Positions 59,575-64,000 of a stretch of 64,000 bases of DNA are shown one piece after another. This DNA is from Bacteroidales bacterium. GTDB lineage: Bacteria; Bacteroidota; Bacteroidia; Bacteroidales; Bacteroidaceae. Numbering within the stretch: the stretch's first letter is position 1; each line of letters opens with the position of its first letter. The DNA lies in assembly GCA_012517855.1 (NCBI GenBank), contig JAAYUD010000104.1, positions 22,107-86,106 of the forward strand, read 5' to 3'. Position numbers and translations under genes: made by a program. A model generated the notes under the pieces. The model did no database searches and was not told where the DNA came from. It was given only the letters and a program-made list of their open reading frames with translations.

Positions 59575-60004
59575 GTTTAGCGGCATTCTCCTGCTTATTC
59601 ATTGGAACAGCAACTACCTTGTTTATTGCAGTCAACCCTACACACTGATGTCGTTCTTGCACAACGAACAGTATTTCATCCCGCGCACCTTAATCTATTT
59701 GTATAGGTTCCTAATAGGACTTACTGGGAGTATCTTTATTATCAGTCTATTCTTCAAAATAAAAGACTGTCATTCCATCTTCAAAACAATAGGCAAATAC
59801 ACCATCGGCATCTACTGCATACAGACATGGGTTATTGAAGTCATTATGCCCCGATTTATACATTTCGACAATGTTCCAGATGCTTTATTTACATTCATTA
59901 TCGCTCCATTGTTTTCTGGCATCACTCTCCTACTATTTGCCTTCATTCTAGATAGAATGGCAAAACATCGTTTATTAGCAACATACTTTCTAGGACGACA
60001 ATAA
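59575..60004 (+). pseudogene. Truncated acyltransferase copy, right repeat flanking PUL 2
   Basis: The last 140 or so codons of an acyltransferase-3 gene (from HWNSNYLVYCSQPYTLMSFLHN to KYTIGIYCIQTWVIE and FLGRQ). It is about 92-93% identical to the 3' end of the intact gene at 42970-43980. The first two thirds are absent and no start codon fits, so it is a pseudogene. Most differences are synonymous or mild (W-D/N-S, F-I-S/P-R, E-T-L-L/V-I-M), so it decayed or diverged recently. Confidence 0.9.
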
Positions 60005-60021
60005 CTAAAGATTTTCAATTT

Positions 60022-60042
60022 AAAGGTTTGGTCCCAACCTTT
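60022..60042. terminator. Small hairpin after the acyltransferase copy
   Basis: AAAGGTT (60022-60028) pairs with AACCTTT (60036-60042). A's follow on the plus strand, so it is a weak plus-strand terminator at best. Confidence 0.3.
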
Positions 60043-60218
60043 AAAAAAGAACAAATAAAATCACATATTAATGAAGAAATAACCAACTACTTCGGAATCT
60101 GTTTTTGTTTATCAATTGATAATAAGACATACCATACATAAAGAATATATAGTAGCGAGAACAAATATAATAGTATGCAACATGTGCAATGACAAAACTT
60201 TATATAATCTTTCGAGTA

Positions 60219-60563
60219 TTAAATTAGAGCTTGGACATCTTCACTATCGACCTCAATTTCATCAATATGAGTACCAATAACAATTTCAAAACGCTTGAAT
60301 AAATTAAACGCATCTTGATATAAATAATGGTTTTCAGGAATAAATTTTAAGTATTTATGCTCCACATTATCATAACAGATAAATTCCATCAAAACATATC
60401 CTTTATTACTTATCCACATGGTACATCCGTGACAAGAATACCGATCTCCGTCAAAAGACTTATAAGTATCCACCAAGAACTTTTGTAACGAGTTACTTAA
60501 ATGATCAGAGACATCAGCGGCTGCCGTACCCTTTAAATCGTTATATTGAACAGAAGCTATCAT
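60219..60563 (-). CDS. Hypothetical small protein (114 aa)
   Basis: I do not recognise a family. The protein is soluble and acidic at the C-terminus (THIDEIEVDSEDVQ), with CHGC at about residues 44-47, and no signal peptide or membrane helix. The mix of strands and helices (LVDTYKSFDGDRY, TMWISNKGYVLMEFICYD) looks like a real folded protein. It is transcribed in the same direction as the AAA ATPase, 205 bp downstream of it, so a shared transcript is possible but not shown. Confidence 0.6.
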   Translation of the reverse strand: MIASVQYNDLKGTAAADVSDHLSNSLQKFLVDTYKSFDGDRYSCHGCTMWISNKGYVLMEFICYDNVEHKYLKFIPENHYLYQDAFNLFKRFEIVIGTHIDEIEVDSEDVQALI

Positions 60564-60768
60564 AATTATATAATATTTGTTTATGGCAAAAATAAGAATT
60601 TAAAATATAAATTTTGATACAAATTCCACTTTTATTTTATTGAATTAGTTTTTTTATACATTCCGATATGAATTGACATAAAAGATATCACCACAAGCTT
60701 ATACAGATGTACGAAGAAGTCTACAGAGAAGTATTTCAATGCTAACAGAGAAAAACAACTATAATAAT

Positions 60769-63087
60769 TTATTTTATCCCTTTTATTAATGAATTTAAGT
60801 GCTCCTGATCTTTGCTTAAAAGCTTATATAAATCATCAATAATATCGGGCATTCGTAATATTAACTCATTATGTTTTGTAATACGCTCAAATGATGTGAA
60901 ATGAGAAAAATTATGAAGTATTTTTAGTTCATTAATATTATTCTCACCATAGAGTATTCTAATACGATTATCTATTTGATCAGTATTTCCTGGTAATTTC
61001 ATAAGTGTATAAATTTCCAAGAATCTTCTTATTATATTAGGCATTATATAACTCTTGCCTTCAGGAAAGTCCTCATTTTTAAATTTATCAATTTCTGAAA
61101 ATAGATAAACATATTCTGATTTATATCTAGACAAAGCCTCAGGTATATTTACAAGAACAGATTTATTAATCTCTTCTCTTCTAATCATATAATAAGAACA
61201 AGAAGGTGCATCCTGTTTTTTACCATCTACTTCAACTTTTCGTTTTCTATTAATATTGTTGGCATCTTTTATAAAAGAGAACAATTCAAAATTATGAGTT
61301 GCAATAAATAATTGCTCAAAGCAATTGCAAACCTTGTTAGGATTCTCTCTATCTATGCCCTTTTGAAAAAAGAAAGTATTAATCATTGAACAAACTTGAG
61401 CTATATGGTTAGCATCAAAACTTGAAACGGGATCATCGATAAAAATAACTGTGTTTTGAATTTTATTCTCATCTTTTAAGCTTTTCAACATAACCATAAA
61501 ATGCGAAAAAGCAATAGCGGTTTTCTCTCCATCACTTAAATGACGAGCTATCTTATCACCGCGTTTTAGAACAAAATAATCATCATTAGTAACATCAATA
61601 GTTATATCTTCTCTATTAAGAAATAATTTGATAAAACCTTCCAATTCATTTTTCCCCTTGTTGATAGAACTCAACGTATTAATTAAATCTTTTTTTTCTT
61701 GTTCCTTATTTTGAATTGCTCGATCAAATTTACATTGTCCCCATTCTTCAATAACCTTTTTCTGTTCAATTTCTCTATATTTTTCATCGATAAGAAATTG
61801 GGATAATAAATGCTCTTTTAATCTTTTTATGGCAGATAACTTTACATTGCTGAAATTCTGAATAATTCCATTACTTTGTTGAAATACGTTCTTAACATTA
61901 TCTATCCATTCTTGAAATTCCGCACTAGCTCTATCATCAATATCACCTATTTCTATGGAGACAAATAAATAATTATCGTTTTTATCATCTAATTTCGCAA
62001 TTAAAATATCAAGTAACTGCTTGTATCTACTAGCGATCAAATTATATTTGCTTTTCAATTGAAGAAATTCATCTTTTAAGCTTTGTGCTAAATCATTTTC
62101 ACTTTTTCCACTCCACTCTAATCTATCTATTTTTTGTTTTTCTTGCTCTATATCATTCTTAACGCTTGCTATTTGATCCTTTACCTTTGCGGCTTCATTA
62201 GAATAAAAAGCATTTAAATGCTGTATCCTATTGGAAGATATTTCACATCCACAGAATGCACATTTTGCAATTTTAGTCGTTCTATTTTCATAAATAGTTT
62301 TACCATCTTTCACCCAATCATATAGATCTTGATTGAAAGATAATAGTTCATCTTCCTCTGATTGGGTCGGAGAAGATTTTAAGATTGCTTCTACTTGTTG
62401 ATATAAAAGGCTATACCGCAATATAGGTGACGCTGTCGCGTCTATCATCACTCCAGTGTTTTGAGTTATTGCATTTGCTTGTACATTGGCAATCTCATTA
62501 TCTGGGATTAGAAACTGTTCAAAAGAATTGTTTTCCCATTGATTGATATAACTTCTTATATGGCTTTTATCAAAACTACGACCTAATGAAAGTTGAGTAG
62601 AAATTTCTCTTGCCTTAGCTGTAAATTTACCTTCAAATCCATAAAAAATATCAATATTAGATTTGCTCTTTCCTCTTTTTTGTCTAGCCTTTTCTATGTA
62701 GTTATTGATATCCGTTATTTGTCCCTGCATTTTTCCAATGTCACCAACAGCAAATTTGATTCCTTGTATTTTTTCATCAGAATCAAAATGAAGATTATCT
62801 TTAATAAAATCACTATTAAACACCTTTACAGAAAGTGGTGAACTACACCTATTTAATTGAGTAATCTTTGTACCATCATCTAATTCAACTTCAAACTCGA
62901 TATTTTTATAATCGTCTTCAATGACAGTATCTTTATCTAAATATGCAAACAGCCGAGAAATTGTTGTTTTCCCAGAATAATTCCAACCATAGATAATATT
63001 CTTTTCTTTAAAATCTATGATATCACTACGTTTTTGATAATCACGAAAAACGCCAAAGTTCTTTATTTTATTAATTTTTTTTATCAT
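60769..63087 (-). CDS. AAA_13 ATPase with zinc hook, RloC/PrrC-like anticodon nuclease candidate
   Basis: A 772-residue SMC/Rad50-like ATPase. The Walker A motif is GWNYSGKTT (34-42). A coiled coil (about 130-480) is interrupted by a cysteine cluster C276-A-F-C279-G-C281, the place of the zinc hook in RloC. The ABC signature HLSDGEKTAIAFSH, Walker B and D-loop VIFIDDPVSSFDANH and the switch histidine FIATHNFEL follow. The C-terminus has R687-x3-E691 (RRFLE) and H725 (LKILHNF), matching the Arg-x3-Glu...His triad of PrrC/RloC, which cut tRNA anticodon loops in phage-infected cells. Its ATG overlaps an upstream frame by ATGA. Defence role is inference; AAA_13 proteins without nuclease activity exist. 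Confidence 0.8.
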   Translation of the reverse strand: MIKKINKIKNFGVFRDYQKRSDIIDFKEKNIIYGWNYSGKTTISRLFAYLDKDTVIEDDYKNIEFEVELDDGTKITQLNRCSSPLSVKVFNSDFIKDNLHFDSDEKIQGIKFAVGDIGKMQGQITDINNYIEKARQKRGKSKSNIDIFYGFEGKFTAKAREISTQLSLGRSFDKSHIRSYINQWENNSFEQFLIPDNEIANVQANAITQNTGVMIDATASPILRYSLLYQQVEAILKSSPTQSEEDELLSFNQDLYDWVKDGKTIYENRTTKIAKCAFCGCEISSNRIQHLNAFYSNEAAKVKDQIASVKNDIEQEKQKIDRLEWSGKSENDLAQSLKDEFLQLKSKYNLIASRYKQLLDILIAKLDDKNDNYLFVSIEIGDIDDRASAEFQEWIDNVKNVFQQSNGIIQNFSNVKLSAIKRLKEHLLSQFLIDEKYREIEQKKVIEEWGQCKFDRAIQNKEQEKKDLINTLSSINKGKNELEGFIKLFLNREDITIDVTNDDYFVLKRGDKIARHLSDGEKTAIAFSHFMVMLKSLKDENKIQNTVIFIDDPVSSFDANHIAQVCSMINTFFFQKGIDRENPNKVCNCFEQLFIATHNFELFSFIKDANNINRKRKVEVDGKKQDAPSCSYYMIRREEINKSVLVNIPEALSRYKSEYVYLFSEIDKFKNEDFPEGKSYIMPNIIRRFLEIYTLMKLPGNTDQIDNRIRILYGENNINELKILHNFSHFTSFERITKHNELILRMPDIIDDLYKLLSKDQEHLNSLIKGIK

Positions 63088-63395
63088 ATATCATCCTCTA
63101 TTATTAGATTAATCATTCCATTATTTACAAGTATTCTTACCATCGCATTATACTTTTTGAAAATACGACCCTGTTGATTTATTTTCTCTATCACTACCTT
63201 ATATTAATACGTTTTATCTACAAAATTAACAATTATATATTCTGTATGAAACGAAAAATCATCCTCCCATGTTATAATACTTCCACTCCATACCCGAAGA
63301 TATCTGTCCCTGTTTGAGCCATGGCATTCAGACTCAATAACAGCATCGATAAGAACAATATTCGTTTCATAATTCTGTACAATTTATTTATGTTA
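63084..63395 (-). pseudogene. Disrupted or very short frame coupled to the AAA ATPase
   Basis: On the minus strand an open frame from about 63395 reads ...YETNIVLIDAVIESECHG... to FVDKTY, then a TAA (63204-63206). The same frame continues as YKVVIEKINQQGRIFKKYNA and ends IIEDDI at a TGA (63084-63086) that overlaps the ATPase ATG. Without the TAA it would encode about 100 residues ending with an ATGA overlap, the usual sign of a coupled partner. No good start codon is visible. A competing 32-codon frame (63272-63370) encodes a signal-peptide-like MKRILFLSMLLLSLNAMAQ. Either is tentative. Confidence 0.3.
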
Positions 63396-63532
63396 TGATA
63401 AAAATATCTTTATTTCAAATCTCCTATAAAAGACTGCAACCTAAAATACATCTTATCCAATTGTTTATATCCCCTACTATTATTATGTTCAAACCATTAT
63501 TACCATCATTTTCGTCTGCGTATTTTGTGCTG

Positions 63533-63562
63533 CAAACGTAAATATTCTTTTCCATAATTCAA
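63533..63562 (-). promoter_or_regulatory. Promoter upstream of the ATPase region
   Basis: On the minus strand TTG (63560-63562), a 19-bp gap and TACGTTTG (63533-63540) make a full consensus match. It points toward the short frame and the AAA ATPase and is the best candidate promoter for both. Confidence 0.6.
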
Positions 63563-63683
63563 AATATATTGTTACATTTAATTCAATATTTTTTCACAAA
63601 AACAAAAAAGAGAAATGACTGAATAGATATGGTCTCATACATTACTCGATGACGTTCTTAAATTTGTTTGCAGACAGTATGAT

Positions 63684-63813
63684 AAAAACTAACGTATGTC
63701 GCAGCAATAACTAACGGAAGTTACTGCGGTAACTAACAGAAGTTATCCGGACAACTAACGTTAGTTTTGTCTACAACATACGTTAGTTATTGCTGCGACA
63801 TACGTTTGTTTTT
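63684..63813. repeat. 130-bp palindrome built from the word AACTAAC
   Basis: Bases 63691-63716 are the exact reverse complement of 63781-63806, and with one or two mismatches the arms extend to 63684 and 63813. The 64-bp centre contains further copies of AACTAAC and its complement GTTAGTT. Outer flanks are A-rich on the left and T-rich on the right, so it could terminate transcription from either side. It differs in sequence from the palindromes at 117-200 and 15955-16044 but is built the same way. Confidence 0.85.
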
Positions 63814-63869
63814 TGAAAATGTTTCTGTCATATTAACTATATGTATATCAATGTAATACATGAAACAGG

Positions 63870-64000
63870 CTTAAAATGGGGCCTCGCAAAGTGCATCTTC
63901 TCTCTGAGTATCAACGCTTTATATATTTTGCAGAAACATGTTGATAATGAGCGATATAAACTATCAATAAAGGATAATGAACAAAAATCGTTTTTAGGGA
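63870..64000 (-). repeat. Segment related to 15460-15560
   Basis: Beginning at CTCGCAAAGTGCATCT (about 63887) this sequence resembles the stretch starting TCGCAAAGTGCATCT near 15476, about 65% identical by eye over 85 bp. On the minus strand both encode a similar peptide (ALILREKMHFA here, ALILSEQMHFA there), so they are probably relics of one gene family. The family is unknown to me. Confidence 0.5.

Noticed and set aside
63272..63370. 32-codon frame with a signal-peptide-like start (MKRILFLSMLLLSLNAMAQ)
   Set aside because: It stops after 32 codons, and another frame over the same bases runs on into the ATPase start. It was kept only as an alternative reading in the feature at 63084-63395.

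Overview
This is a chromosomal window from a gut-type Bacteroidota, most likely a Bacteroides/Phocaeicola-like member of the Bacteroidales. The evidence is two SusC/SusD polysaccharide-utilisation loci (PULs) with FecR anti-sigma factors, many copies of the Bacteroides promoter (-33 TTG, about 19-22 bp spacer, -7 TAnnTTTG), Bacteroides-type IS1182 and IS4-like transposase remnants, and low GC. I cannot name the species.

Housekeeping block (1-13980). A transaldolase-family enzyme and hisS lie on the minus strand, divergent from an outer-membrane TonB-dependent receptor. An exported nitroreductase follows. A metA / U32-protease-like pair overlaps by ATGA, and a tiny 2x[4Fe-4S] ferredoxin lies opposite. 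The minus-strand operon lptF/G-like, ribBA, aspartate aminotransferase comes next, then a START-fold protein and tRNA-Met(CAU).

Decayed zone (13980-17050). This stretch just past the tRNA has only one plausible small gene. It also holds an IS/MITE-like remnant, a VirE/primase-like fragment, an OmpR-type DNA-binding-domain fragment and a 90-bp palindrome.

PUL 1 (17117-37267, minus strand). The order is fecR, susC, susD, a surface glycan-binding lipoprotein (DUF1735 plus discoidin), a DUF4861-like protein, an alkaline-phosphatase/sulfatase-fold enzyme, a heparinase II/III-like lyase, a GH109-like NAD-dependent enzyme and a GH2 beta-galactosidase. It looks built for an acidic, galactose- or GalNAc-containing polysaccharide that I cannot name. 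No sigma factor adjoins its FecR; that side is occupied by two decayed copies of one transposase.

IS-scarred middle (37270-44000). A lone GH3 beta-glucosidase, a broken IS1182 transposase and an acyltransferase-3 gene lie here.

PUL 2 (44232-58968, plus strand). ECF sigma, fecR, susC, susD, a six-hairpin glycosidase-like protein, a retaining-type GH97, a hydrolase-type GH65 and a GH37 trehalase form one compact operon-like run aimed at alpha-linked gluco/galacto-oligosaccharides. The locus is bracketed by two direct copies (about 430 bp, roughly 92% identical by eye) of the acyltransferase 3' end.

Right end (60005-64000). This holds a small hypothetical gene, a large AAA_13 ATPase with a zinc-hook cysteine pair and an R-x3-E...H C-terminal motif like the PrrC/RloC anticodon nucleases (a likely phage-defence gene), and another long palindrome.

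The most interesting signal is regulatory. Both PULs carry, at the susC start codon and on the antisense strand, a promoter whose -7 box abuts the ATG, followed about 85 nt later by a hairpin with a T-run. This predicts two cis-antisense small RNAs with the same layout and different sequences, of the kind known as DonS in Bacteroides fragilis.
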